Shown here: positions 1-7,521 of the stretch, in pieces | Layout: each line of letters opens with the position of its first letter | How positions within the stretch are numbered: position 1 is the first letter of the stretch | Assembly: GCA_031278495.1 (NCBI GenBank) | Contig: JAITKG010000152.1 | Coordinates: 1-15,782, forward strand | Direction of reading: 5' to 3' | Length of the DNA: 15,782 bases | Source of the DNA: Prevotellaceae bacterium | GTDB taxonomy: Bacteria > Bacteroidota > Bacteroidia > Bacteroidales > UBA932 | Notes under the pieces: model-generated | What the model saw: the letters and a program-made list of their open reading frames with translations, nothing else | What the model was told of the DNA's origin: nothing | Databases searched by the model: none | Program-made: the position numbers and the translations under genes

Positions 1-19
1 AACTTTACAAGAAAGTTTG

Positions 20-27
20 TATCTTTG
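20..27 (+). promoter_or_regulatory. Bacteroidota-type -7 promoter element for the M23 peptidase gene
   Basis: TATCTTTG matches the TAnnTTTG -7 consensus of the Bacteroidota primary sigma factor. It lies 11 nt before the ATG at 39, so the transcript should have a leader of only about 6-8 nt. A -33 element would fall at or before the window edge and cannot be judged. The same 8-mer occurs before three other genes in the window. Confidence 0.7.
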
Positions 28-38
28 CGTTCTATAAA

Positions 39-1739
39 ATGAACAGGCAATTTTTATACTCCATACTATTCCTCCTTCCGGTAAATGTTCCGGCACAAGA
101 AGCAACACAATATTTCCGCTGGCCTGTGGACGGCGTAGTTTCGCTTTCGGCAAACTACGGCGAGTTGCGCAGCAATCACTTTCATGCAGGATTGGATATT
201 CGCGTAGGCGGTGTTCCCGGCATGCCGGTATATGCCGCTGCCGGCGGTTATGTATCGCGCATCGTGGCGCGTCCCAACGGATACGGAAGGGCGGTGTATA
301 TCACGCATCCCAACGGCGCCACGTCGGTGTATGCGCACCTGCATACGTTTGCGCCCGCCCTGCAAGCATATATCGAGGCAATACAATACGCTCGGCAACG
401 CTATACGGTGGACGAACAGGTAGCGAAAGATGCGCTGCCGATAAGAAAAGGACAACTGGTAGGCGCTGCCGGCAACAGCGGTTCTTCCTCCGGCGCACAC
501 TTGCATTTTGAAATCCGCCATACCGCTACGGAAACGCCTTGCAATGTGTTTTCATACGGATACTACCCACTTCCGGCAGATACGTATCCGCCCGTCATCC
601 GGAATGTAGCGTTCTTTTCGTTCCGGCAGCAGGACGGTATTCCTTATACCGCTAATTTTTATGAACACCCAAAACCGGCGCGGCGCATAAAACAAACCGT
701 ACACGTTCCCGACGCTTTTTATATAGGTATTGATGCATACGACGCACAAAACGGCACGCCGGCAAAACTGGCGGTGAACCGTATGCAGGTAACGCTGGAC
801 GGCGCAACCGTTTTCAGTTGCCGTTTTGAAGATATTCCATTCGATGCGGTACGATACATTAACAGCGCTATCGCTTACGAAGAGCGGCAACGAAATAATA
901 AGACGTTCGTAAAAACATACGTGGAACCGGGCAATAAACTGCAAATTTACCGGAATGTAAAAAACAACGGCTTGCTTTCGTTGCCCGATACCCTGCCGCA
1001 TACGGTAGAAATAAAAGTTTTCGACGACGCCGGGAATGCAGCGGCAACCGCTTTTACCGTACAGAAAAAACCGGGCAAACCGGCAAGCCTGCCTGCTCCG
1101 GAAACAGCCACGTTAATGACCGCCCATGATGACCGTCCCACAGCCATTGTGAAGGACGGGCTGTCTGTTACCATTCCCAAAGGCGCGCTGTATAAGCCGG
1201 CAGGATTGTTTATAGACACCATTGCTGGAAAACCGGGCGGCGCTTACTCGCCCCTGTGGCGCGTCCATTCGCCGGAAACGCCCCTGCACTATGCCATGAC
1301 CGTTAAAATAGCCGCCGATATTCCCGCTACGCTTTTATCCAAAGCCCTGATAGCTGGCATAGCCGACGGCAATATTTATTCCTGCGGCGGGCAATGGAAA
1401 AACAATGCAGTGGAAACAAACACCCGTTCGTTCGGCGATTTCTTCGTTACGGTCGATACCATTGCACCCGTGATTACACCGGCATTTACCAACGCCGCCA
1501 ACCTGGGCAAGCAAACGCAACTGAAAATAAAAATCACCGACGACCTCTCCGGCATCGGCTCATACAGCGGCTATATTGACGACGAGTGGGCGCTGTTCGA
1601 ATACGACGAAAAAAACAAACAACTACTGTATACCTTCGACGCCAAGCGCATTCAACGCGGCAGGAAACACCGCCTCCTGCTCTCTGTTACCGACAACAAG
1701 GGAAACACCGCCTCGCTGCAAACGGCTTTCACGTGGTAA
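39..1739 (+). CDS. Exported M23 (LytM-type) zinc metallopeptidase with C-terminal beta-rich region
   Basis: This 566-residue protein is predicted to be exported and to act on peptidoglycan or its cross-links in the periplasm. Residues 1-20 form a signal peptide ending at PAQ. The M23 domain covers about residues 27-175 and has the full metal-site pattern: H49 and D53 in HAGLD (the HxxxD motif), H100 and H102 in YAHLH, and H154 and H156 in GAHLHFE. In family terms H49, D53 and H156 are the zinc ligands, and H154 with H102 the likely catalytic histidines. About 390 residues follow the domain with no motif I recognise; the last 90 look like an Ig-like fold (ITDDLSG, TDNKGN). It has its own promoter and ends convergent with mutL, so it appears monocistronic. 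The catalytic residues look intact, so an active endopeptidase is likelier than a LytM activator protein such as EnvC. The exact substrate is not visible. Confidence 0.9.
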   Translation: MNRQFLYSILFLLPVNVPAQEATQYFRWPVDGVVSLSANYGELRSNHFHAGLDIRVGGVPGMPVYAAAGGYVSRIVARPNGYGRAVYITHPNGATSVYAHLHTFAPALQAYIEAIQYARQRYTVDEQVAKDALPIRKGQLVGAAGNSGSSSGAHLHFEIRHTATETPCNVFSYGYYPLPADTYPPVIRNVAFFSFRQQDGIPYTANFYEHPKPARRIKQTVHVPDAFYIGIDAYDAQNGTPAKLAVNRMQVTLDGATVFSCRFEDIPFDAVRYINSAIAYEERQRNNKTFVKTYVEPGNKLQIYRNVKNNGLLSLPDTLPHTVEIKVFDDAGNAAATAFTVQKKPGKPASLPAPETATLMTAHDDRPTAIVKDGLSVTIPKGALYKPAGLFIDTIAGKPGGAYSPLWRVHSPETPLHYAMTVKIAADIPATLLSKALIAGIADGNIYSCGGQWKNNAVETNTRSFGDFFVTVDTIAPVITPAFTNAANLGKQTQLKIKITDDLSGIGSYSGYIDDEWALFEYDEKNKQLLYTFDAKRIQRGRKHRLLLSVTDNKGNTASLQTAFTW

Positions 1740-1827
1740 CCCGCACAACGCTTCGCACGGGACACGGAGCTAACGCCAGTGCGCCAATCTAATTTTCAAC
1801 TTTCAACTTACGACGTATGACTAAAAA

Positions 1828-3645
1828 TCATTTCAGGAAGCGTTTATCTATTTCTTCCATAGTGATAATTTGCAGCGTGGGTTTGCCTTCAGGCGAGAGG
1901 GCGGGTTCCTTGCAGGCGAATAAATTATCGACCAGCGCCTGCGCTTCAAACATATTCAACGGTTCGCCGGAAGTCCCGGCGGCTGCTTTGGCTAATGACA
2001 GCGCGAGTTTTTCGTGCCGTTGCGTTTTTAATCCGGCGGCGTTCTCGTGCAGGGTATATAATAATTCTTCTATCAATTGTGCGGCGTCCATTGCGGGAAA
2101 TGAAGCCGGCTGCCCGTTTACGACGACCGTGTTATTTCCGAACGGGCGGATATCATAACCAATTTGCGATAAATCATCCAGCACGCTTTCCAGCAAAGCA
2201 TAATCCACCGGCGGCAAGGTAACGGTTTGCGGGAAAATTTCCTGTTGCGTTTCTTGCTGCGGATGCGTTAAATTTTGCAGGAAGCGTTCGTATAAAATAC
2301 GTTGTTGCGCGCGGCGGCGGTCAATAATCATACATCCGGATTTCACGGGCGTGAGAATGTATTTCCCTTTCAACTGGCAAATCGCACGCTCAGTGGCGAA
2401 GTTCCCAACCGGCAATTGTTCCGGCATTTTTTCTTCGGGAATCGTTTCAAATTGCCTGCTGTGCGATAATCCTTCATATAATTTTTCCCATCCTTTGAGC
2501 GATGTGCCGGAAGAAATGCCGGGCAACGGTTTTGTTTTTTTATCTTCCTCGAACGGGTTAAACGAGGGGTCAATGCGGAGGGGCGGCAGCGTTGCCGGCA
2601 CGTTTTTGCGCATCGCCGGAATTGCCGGCGCGCCTTCGGTGTCGAAGTCAATGGACGGCACTATGGCAAATTTCCCCAATGCCTCGCGCACGGCGGCATA
2701 CAGCATTTGAAAAATGATTTGTTCTTCTTCAAATTTAACTTCAATTTTTGCCGGATGGATATTTACGTCAATCTTGTCGGGCGACAATTCAAAATAAATG
2801 AAAAATACCGGATATGCCTTGTCCGGCAAGAGTTGTTGACAGGCGTTGTAAATAGCTTTTTGAAAATAGGCGCTCTTGAAAAACCGGTTGTTTACAAAAA
2901 AGAACTGTTCGTTTGCCGTACGTTTCACATATTCGGGCTTGCCGATAAATCCCTTAATACTTACCACCGACGTATCGACTTGCACGGTTACCAAATGCTG
3001 GTTAATGCCTTTGCCCATTATGGCGACAATGCGCTGGCGCAGGTTGGCTGCAGGCAGGTTGTAGAGGTTCGTACCATTGTGCTGCATCGTAATAGCCACG
3101 CCGGGATGGCACAATGCCACCCGCTGCATTTCGGCAACTAAGTTTTTTAATTCTACGCTGTCGGATTTTAAAAATTTCCGCCGTGCCGGCACATTGAAAA
3201 ATAAATTACGCACCGCAATGGACGTTCCCGCCGCGCACGCCACCGGCTCCTGCGCTGTTACTTCCGATGCAGAGATAACCACCTGTGTGCCGGTTTCATC
3301 TTCCTGCCGCCGCGTTTTAATGGTTACCTCCGCTACGGCGGCAATAGACGCCAGCGCCTCGCCGCGAAAGCCGAAAGTAGTAATGGCATTCAAATCGTCC
3401 AATTGGCGGATTTTGGAAGTAGCATGCCGCTCGAACGCCATGCGGGCGTCGGTGCCGTTCATGCCGCAACCGTTGTCCACCACTTGCAGCAACGTGCGCC
3501 CGGCGTCGGAAAGGACAATGGTGATGTTCGTAGCGCCGGCGTCAATAGCGTTTTCCAGTAATTCTTTCAATGCCGATGCAGGACGCTGCACCACCTCGCC
3601 GGCGGCAATCTGGTTGGCAATATGGTCGGGAAGAAGTTGTATCAT
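1828..3645 (-). CDS. mutL: DNA mismatch repair protein MutL
   Basis: MutL couples MutS mismatch recognition to strand removal. This 605-residue copy has the N-terminal GHKL ATPase: NQIAAGEVV at 11-19, E28 and N32 in the KELLEN box, DNGCGM at 57-62, HATSKI at 74-79, GFRGEAL at 92-98, and the transducer motif NIHPAK at 295-300. A low-complexity linker at about 335-410 leads to the C-terminal dimerisation domain. I chose the ATG at 3645: the reading frame is open up to 3705, but the homologous N-terminus (MIQLLPDHIANQ) starts here and a promoter lies at 3662-3669 inside the longer version. The endonuclease motif DQHA(X)2E(X)4E is degraded to D442-RRR with Q at the first glutamate, and the C-terminal CPHGRP site reads SPEGKP, so an intrinsic nicking activity seems unlikely. 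Confidence 0.97.
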   Translation of the reverse strand: MIQLLPDHIANQIAAGEVVQRPASALKELLENAIDAGATNITIVLSDAGRTLLQVVDNGCGMNGTDARMAFERHATSKIRQLDDLNAITTFGFRGEALASIAAVAEVTIKTRRQEDETGTQVVISASEVTAQEPVACAAGTSIAVRNLFFNVPARRKFLKSDSVELKNLVAEMQRVALCHPGVAITMQHNGTNLYNLPAANLRQRIVAIMGKGINQHLVTVQVDTSVVSIKGFIGKPEYVKRTANEQFFFVNNRFFKSAYFQKAIYNACQQLLPDKAYPVFFIYFELSPDKIDVNIHPAKIEVKFEEEQIIFQMLYAAVREALGKFAIVPSIDFDTEGAPAIPAMRKNVPATLPPLRIDPSFNPFEEDKKTKPLPGISSGTSLKGWEKLYEGLSHSRQFETIPEEKMPEQLPVGNFATERAICQLKGKYILTPVKSGCMIIDRRRAQQRILYERFLQNLTHPQQETQQEIFPQTVTLPPVDYALLESVLDDLSQIGYDIRPFGNNTVVVNGQPASFPAMDAAQLIEELLYTLHENAAGLKTQRHEKLALSLAKAAAGTSGEPLNMFEAQALVDNLFACKEPALSPEGKPTLQIITMEEIDKRFLK

Positions 3646-3661
3646 GAGCGGTTTTTTGGGG

Positions 3662-3669
3662 CAAAGATA
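3662..3669 (-). promoter_or_regulatory. -7 promoter element for mutL
   Basis: On the minus strand the sequence reads TATCTTTG, matching TAnnTTTG, 16 nt before the chosen mutL ATG. The predicted transcription start is about 3656-3658, which gives a leader of roughly 11-13 nt and argues against the upstream ATG at 3705. I see no clear -33 TTTG at the usual 19-21 bp spacing. Confidence 0.65.
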
Positions 3670-3677
3670 CGAAAAAG

Positions 3678-3732
3678 ATAAGCGTTGAGGCGGAAATAAT
3701 TTCATTTCTGATTTCTAATTACCAACGCTTAT
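3678..3732. repeat. 10-bp perfect inverted repeat upstream of mutL
   Basis: ATAAGCGTTG at 3678-3687 is the exact reverse complement of CAACGCTTAT at 3723-3732, with 35 bp between them. The near arm lies between the mutL -7 element and its expected -33 position, so protein binding there could affect mutL transcription. It could equally be a chance match or a remnant of a dispersed intergenic repeat. Confidence 0.4.
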
Positions 3733-3862
3733 ACTTCGTACCTCAAAACAATACCACCAGCAGGGGCGGACGGTATTATTGCGGTTTTATCCTTACAATT
3801 TTGCTGCCCCCGAGCATCGCCAATTTTTAATTTCTAATTCTTTAAAGCGTCCCGTGCGCCAT

Positions 3863-3902
3863 TCAATCCGTAAATATGTAAATCCGTAAATCTGCAAATT
3901 TT
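3863..3902 (+). repeat. Degenerate 8-bp tandem repeat (consensus TAAATCYG), about five units
   Basis: The consecutive 8-nt units are TCAATCCG, TAAATATG, TAAATCCG, TAAATCTG and CAAATTTT. They lie directly upstream of the -7 element at 3906 and take up the place where a -33 box should be. The surrounding spacer (3646-3935) also holds AT-rich phrases such as TTTTTAATTTCTAATTC and a 6-bp inverted repeat AATACC/GGTATT at 3750-3777. I see no gene in it. Confidence 0.6.
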
Positions 3903-3905
3903 CAC

Positions 3906-3913
3906 TATCTTTG
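3906..3913 (+). promoter_or_regulatory. -7 promoter element for the epimerase/hydrolase unit
   Basis: TATCTTTG again matches TAnnTTTG, 22 nt before the ATG at 3936. The predicted leader is about 17-19 nt. The -33 region is occupied by the 8-bp tandem repeat and shows no TTTG, so strength may depend on that array or on an activator. Confidence 0.65.
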
Positions 3914-3935
3914 TTCCAAATTTAACTTTATTATT

Positions 3936-5204
3936 ATGAAAAATTTATTTATTCTAATGGCTATTGTTGGATTGTCCGCGTCGTGCGCACAGAAACTGTC
4001 GCCCGAAGAACAGGCGGTCATCCAACTCAAACAGGAAATACAGCAAGACCTCACGGAAAATATCCTTCCGTTCTGGGCGGCGCATGCACCCGATTCGTCC
4101 GGCGGCTTCTACGGCGAACTCCACTTCGATGGCACGCCGGAAGCGAACGCCCCCAAAGGCGGTATCCTTAATGCACGCCTGCTTTGGACATTCTCGTCGG
4201 CTTACCGTATCTTGCAAGATGAAACCTACCGGACGCTTGCCGACCGCGCCCAACGCTATTTCCTCGACTACTTCCTCGACAGGGAATACGGTGGCTCTTA
4301 TTATGTGCTGAATGCCGACGGTTCGCCTTTGGTGACGCAGAAAAATACCTACCAGAATGCCTTTGCCATCTATGGGCTTTCGGAACATTACCGCGCCACA
4401 GGAAACGAAGAAAGCCTTCAAGCGGCTATCGGCATCTACAATAAATTAGTGGAACATGCTTACGACCCCGTAAACAAAGGCTTCATCGAAGGCTGTTCGC
4501 GCGAATGGGAAAAAAATAACCAGTTTGCAGCAAAAACAATGAACACCAACCTGCATGTGCTCGAAGCTTTCACCAACCTTTACCGCGTGTGGAAAGATCC
4601 CGGCATGCAACAGCAACTGAAAGACGAAATAGACGTCATGCGGTACAAAATAATAGATTCCGCCACATGGCATGAAATCCTGTACCTGTCGATGGACTGG
4701 CAGCCCAGCCCAATGCGCATAGATTCGTACGGGCATGACGTAGAATATTCGTGGCTGCTGGTCGAAGCTGCCGAAGTACTGGGCGACGAGGAAATCCTTG
4801 CGGACACGAAACGCATCGCCGTCAACGTGGCCGGCGTGCAGATAGAAGAAGGGCTGACGCCGGAAGGTTATATGCGGGGTGAAAAATTTCATGGCGAAAG
4901 GCCCGTGATACCGGGCATACCGCAAGAAACGCGCCACCGCTTGGAATGGTGGCCGCAGGCAGAAGCCGTACTGGGATTCATCAATGCATGGCAAATTAGC
5001 CACGACAAGAAATTCCTCGACGCCGCCATCCTCGCATGGGAATGGACAAAAAAATACATGATAGACCATGAATACGGCGAATGGTACGGCAATGTCTATG
5101 AAGACGGCACACCCAAAAAAGACTTCGTAAAAGCCGACCAGTGGCGTTGCCCCTACCACAACAGCCGCATGGGATTTGAACTCCTGACCCGTTTCCCCGA
5201 TTAG
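3936..5204 (+). CDS. Exported N-acylglucosamine 2-epimerase (AGE) family lipoprotein, cellobiose 2-epimerase-like
   Basis: AGE-family enzymes epimerise C2 of a reducing-end sugar; the closest subgroup here, cellobiose 2-epimerase, converts beta-1,4-linked Glc-Glc or Man-Man to Glc-Man. The 422-residue protein has the (alpha/alpha)6-barrel landmarks: R81 in ILNAR, H207 in NTNLHVLEA, H267 in SYGHDVEYSW, EWWPQAEAV at 337-345 and H408 in RCPYHNSRMGFE. By analogy H267 and H408 are the catalytic acid/base pair and H207 assists. Unlike the usual cytoplasmic enzymes it begins with a lipoprotein signal, with lipobox LSASC and C17 as the modified cysteine, so it should sit on a membrane facing the periplasm or outside. 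A canonical export signal after the cysteine is not obvious (CAQKLSPEEQ). It is followed 30 bp later by a secreted putative hydrolase, almost certainly cotranscribed. N-acylglucosamine epimerase is the main alternative; the family call is firm, the substrate is not. Confidence 0.88.
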   Translation: MKNLFILMAIVGLSASCAQKLSPEEQAVIQLKQEIQQDLTENILPFWAAHAPDSSGGFYGELHFDGTPEANAPKGGILNARLLWTFSSAYRILQDETYRTLADRAQRYFLDYFLDREYGGSYYVLNADGSPLVTQKNTYQNAFAIYGLSEHYRATGNEESLQAAIGIYNKLVEHAYDPVNKGFIEGCSREWEKNNQFAAKTMNTNLHVLEAFTNLYRVWKDPGMQQQLKDEIDVMRYKIIDSATWHEILYLSMDWQPSPMRIDSYGHDVEYSWLLVEAAEVLGDEEILADTKRIAVNVAGVQIEEGLTPEGYMRGEKFHGERPVIPGIPQETRHRLEWWPQAEAVLGFINAWQISHDKKFLDAAILAWEWTKKYMIDHEYGEWYGNVYEDGTPKKDFVKADQWRCPYHNSRMGFELLTRFPD

Positions 5205-5234
5205 AAAAAATATTAACCACTAAAATTAACAAAT

Positions 5235-7139
5235 ATGAAATCTGTACTGAGATCCATCATCTGTGCTGTTGTGCTGTTCCTGCCGGCAACTGCGTCAACA
5301 GCTTTGGCAGGCCATTACGACGGCTTTAAAGTGTCGGTATACGTAAAGGCGTACACCGTTGAAAAAATGAAAGACCTGCATTGGTTAGACTCCACATGGA
5401 ATATCATTTCCGGGCAAGTCAATGTAGATAAAATCTATATAGAAACCCACCGGGACCTGCTGATTATTCCCGACGCTACGCTGGAACAGGTAAAAAAATA
5501 TTTCAAAGGCAAAGGACTGGAAGTAGGCGGGGGAATCACTTTTACGATTAACGAAATGAATAATTTTGAAACTTTCTGCTATTCCAACCCCGAACATCGC
5601 AAAAAAGTGCAGGAAATAGCCGAATACACCGCCAAACATTTCGACGATTTTATCCTCGACGATTTCTTCTTCACCAGTTGCAAATCGGATATAGAAATCA
5701 AAGCCAAAGGCGCAAAAAGCTGGACGCAATACCGCATGGAACTTATGACCGAAGCCGGGCAAAATTTAGTGATAAGACCGGCAAAAAAAATCAATCCCAA
5801 AGTGAAAGTCATCATCAAATACCCCAACTGGTATGACCATTTCCAAGGCTTGGGTTTCAACTTAGCCACCGGACCGCATATTTTCGACGGCGTATGGACA
5901 GGTACGGAAACACGCGATCCTTCCGGCGCACAACACCTGCAAAATTATTTAAGTTATAACATCATTCGTTACTTTGAAAATATCCGATCGGGACATAACT
6001 ATGGCGGCTGGGTAGACAGCGGCGGCTCCAACATGGGCATGGACAGATACGCCGAACAACTCTGGCTGACTTTCTTCGCCAAAGCGCCGGAAATAGCCCT
6101 CTGCGCTTACGACGAACTCATAGGCGTCGCCTTGAGACCGGACAGCCACCGCACGCCCTGGCAAGGGCAAGCCACCAGTTTTGACTACGACGAAATGGCA
6201 AAACCGGTAAACCTGAACGGGCAAACCACGATCCCGACTACTATCGCCCGCGTGGCAGGCTATACGTTTGAAACCATCAACAAATTCATTCACAAATTAG
6301 GCAACCCCGTCGGCATTAAATCCTATAAACCGGTCAATTCATCGGGCGACGACTTCCTGCAAAATTACCTCGGCATGATTGGACTGCCGATAGAAATGAC
6401 GCCCGAATTTCCGGTTGACCAACAAGTGGTTTTACTTACCGAACAGGCAAAGGCAGACCCATATCTCTTAAACAAGATAAAAGCGCAGTTGCAAAAAGGC
6501 GGCGACGTGGTTATCACTACCAATCTCCTCAAAGCTATTCCTGAAAAAATAGCTGAAATATGCGAATTGCGCATTGCCGGCGACGTACTGGTAAACGACT
6601 TTGGAAGATTCGGGCAGGCAACCCGCGACATCCTCATTCCACAACTGCTGTACTACACCAACGACACATGGGAAGTGATAAGCGCCGGACGCCCGCTTTC
6701 TGGCGGGGTGAGCGGTTATCCGCTGCTGCAACGCGGGCTGTATTCAAGAGGAAACCTTTATGTGCTCGCCATACCGAATGACTTCGGCAATCTCTACGAC
6801 CTGCCGGCCGGCGTGTTGAACGAATTGCGCCGGGTCATCGGCAAAGATGTAGACGTCCGCATCGAAGCCCCTGCCAAAGTGAGCCTGTTTGCGTATGACA
6901 ACGATACGTTTATCGTGGAATCATTCCTTGACGAGCCGGTTACCATACAAGTGATAACAAACGAAAAAGTAGAAAAACTGACCAACTTGCTCAATGGCGC
7001 CATAGTGGAAAAACTGCCACCGCCGCCGGTACCTCCGGGATTTGAATTTTTCTTCCTCATGATGAATGGCGGCGAGCGAAGCAACAGCTACCGCATAACT
7101 TTACCGCCGCACTCCTACAAAGTGTTCTCAAAAAATTAA
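5235..7139 (+). CDS. Secreted protein of unknown function, probable glycoside hydrolase-like TIM barrel with GATase-like and beta domains
   Basis: I do not recognise a named family. The 634 residues start with a signal peptide (cleavage likely after ALA, residue 25), so the protein is periplasmic or secreted. Residues about 30-350 alternate strands and helices as in a (beta/alpha)8 barrel and carry acidic motifs suited to a hydrolase: ILDDFFFTSCKSD at 140-152, WTGTETRD at 221-228 and AYDELIG at 291-297. Residues about 385-475 resemble a Rossmann/GATase-like module (DPYLLNKIKAQLQKGGDVVITT), the arrangement seen after the barrel in GH42-type enzymes. Residues about 535-634 look like a beta-sandwich, interrupted by a proline run at 595-601. 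It lies 30 bp behind the epimerase gene with no promoter between, which suggests a shared oligosaccharide substrate. Domain borders and catalytic residues are inferred by eye. Confidence 0.6.
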   Translation: MKSVLRSIICAVVLFLPATASTALAGHYDGFKVSVYVKAYTVEKMKDLHWLDSTWNIISGQVNVDKIYIETHRDLLIIPDATLEQVKKYFKGKGLEVGGGITFTINEMNNFETFCYSNPEHRKKVQEIAEYTAKHFDDFILDDFFFTSCKSDIEIKAKGAKSWTQYRMELMTEAGQNLVIRPAKKINPKVKVIIKYPNWYDHFQGLGFNLATGPHIFDGVWTGTETRDPSGAQHLQNYLSYNIIRYFENIRSGHNYGGWVDSGGSNMGMDRYAEQLWLTFFAKAPEIALCAYDELIGVALRPDSHRTPWQGQATSFDYDEMAKPVNLNGQTTIPTTIARVAGYTFETINKFIHKLGNPVGIKSYKPVNSSGDDFLQNYLGMIGLPIEMTPEFPVDQQVVLLTEQAKADPYLLNKIKAQLQKGGDVVITTNLLKAIPEKIAEICELRIAGDVLVNDFGRFGQATRDILIPQLLYYTNDTWEVISAGRPLSGGVSGYPLLQRGLYSRGNLYVLAIPNDFGNLYDLPAGVLNELRRVIGKDVDVRIEAPAKVSLFAYDNDTFIVESFLDEPVTIQVITNEKVEKLTNLLNGAIVEKLPPPPVPPGFEFFFLMMNGGERSNSYRITLPPHSYKVFSKN

Positions 7140-7158
7140 CGAAATTCCAATAAAAAAA

Positions 7159-7188
7159 TTGCAAATAAAAAATAAAGTAATATATTTG
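7159..7188 (+). promoter_or_regulatory. Complete Bacteroidota promoter driving the non-coding gap
   Basis: TTG at 7159-7161 (-33) and TATATTTG at 7181-7188 (-7, fits TAnnTTTG) are separated by exactly 19 bp, within the 19-21 bp spacing of the consensus. It is the only promoter in the window where I find both elements. Transcription would start near 7192-7194 and run rightward into sequence with no plus-strand reading frame. Confidence 0.6.
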
Positions 7189-7202
7189 ATGTATCAATTA
7201 AA

Positions 7203-7214
7203 TGCTCTTTGAAA
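7203..7214 (+). promoter_or_regulatory. boxA-like antitermination sequence
   Basis: TGCTCTTTGAAA matches the E. coli rrn boxA TGCTCTTTAACA at 10 of 12 positions. It lies about 10 nt after the predicted transcription start at 7192-7194. boxA is the NusB-S10 loading site used for long untranslated transcripts such as rRNA. Similar sequences are also found in some CRISPR leaders, but there is no array here. Confidence 0.4.
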
Positions 7215-7317
7215 TTTTAAAATGATATTTTAAAAATATCGCTTTAAATTTTTGTCTACGGACATTACGAAATGTAGAAAATTTCATACCGGGTTCGAAT
7301 ATAAGTAAAAGCAGCTT

Positions 7318-7414
7318 TGTCAAGAGTGGACGTGGGTTGCTGTACTTATTTACTCGGTGGGTTTTCCCGAACCTCAGATGGTGATAAAGACTGCGACCAT
7401 TTCTGCTCTTGGTA
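7318..7414 (+). ncRNA. Extended imperfect hairpin inside the candidate RNA
   Basis: TGTCAAGAG (7318-7326) pairs with CTCTTGGTA (7406-7414), allowing two G-U pairs. After a six-nt bulge, TGGACGTGG (7327-7335) pairs with CTGCGACCA (7391-7399) with one A-A mismatch and two G-U pairs. The apex contains GGTGGGTTTTCCCGAACC at 7356-7373, a UUUU-loop hairpin with a GA bulge. The helix is long and interrupted by a bulge and mismatch, as in a folded RNA rather than a simple terminator. Confidence 0.4.
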
Positions 7415-7459
7415 TTTTTAGCAGGATAGGAAAATCAAAATAAAAGTTAGAGAAATAAC

Positions 7460-7491
7460 TTGCGGAAAATGTTAATTGTAATTTTCTGCAA
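7460..7491 (+). repeat. 11-bp inverted repeat with 10-nt loop
   Basis: TTGCGGAAAAT at 7460-7470 pairs with ATTTTCTGCAA at 7481-7491 with a single G-U wobble across the loop GTTAATTGTA. No T-run follows, so it is not an obvious rho-independent terminator. It is one of the hairpins of the candidate RNA. Confidence 0.55.
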
Positions 7492-7521
7492 TCATTGGCA
7501 GCGAGTAAAAACTTGTAGCGA

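Noticed and set aside
1740..1827. Possible terminator CCCG/CGGG at 1740-1761 between the convergent M23 and mutL genes
   Set aside because: Only 4 bp arms and no T-run on either strand; the rest is AT-rich filler such as TTTTCAACTTTCAACTT.
3646..3705. Longer N-terminus for MutL
   Set aside because: It contains the -7 promoter element and residues absent from MutL; the family N-terminus starts at the ATG at 3645.
3750..3777. Inverted repeat AATACC/GGTATT in the mutL-epimerase spacer
   Set aside because: Six-bp arms without a T-run are expected by chance; mentioned only as content of the spacer.
7290..7310. tRNA T-loop-like string GGGTTCGAAT
   Set aside because: The flanks do not form a T-stem and no acceptor, D or anticodon arm is present around it.
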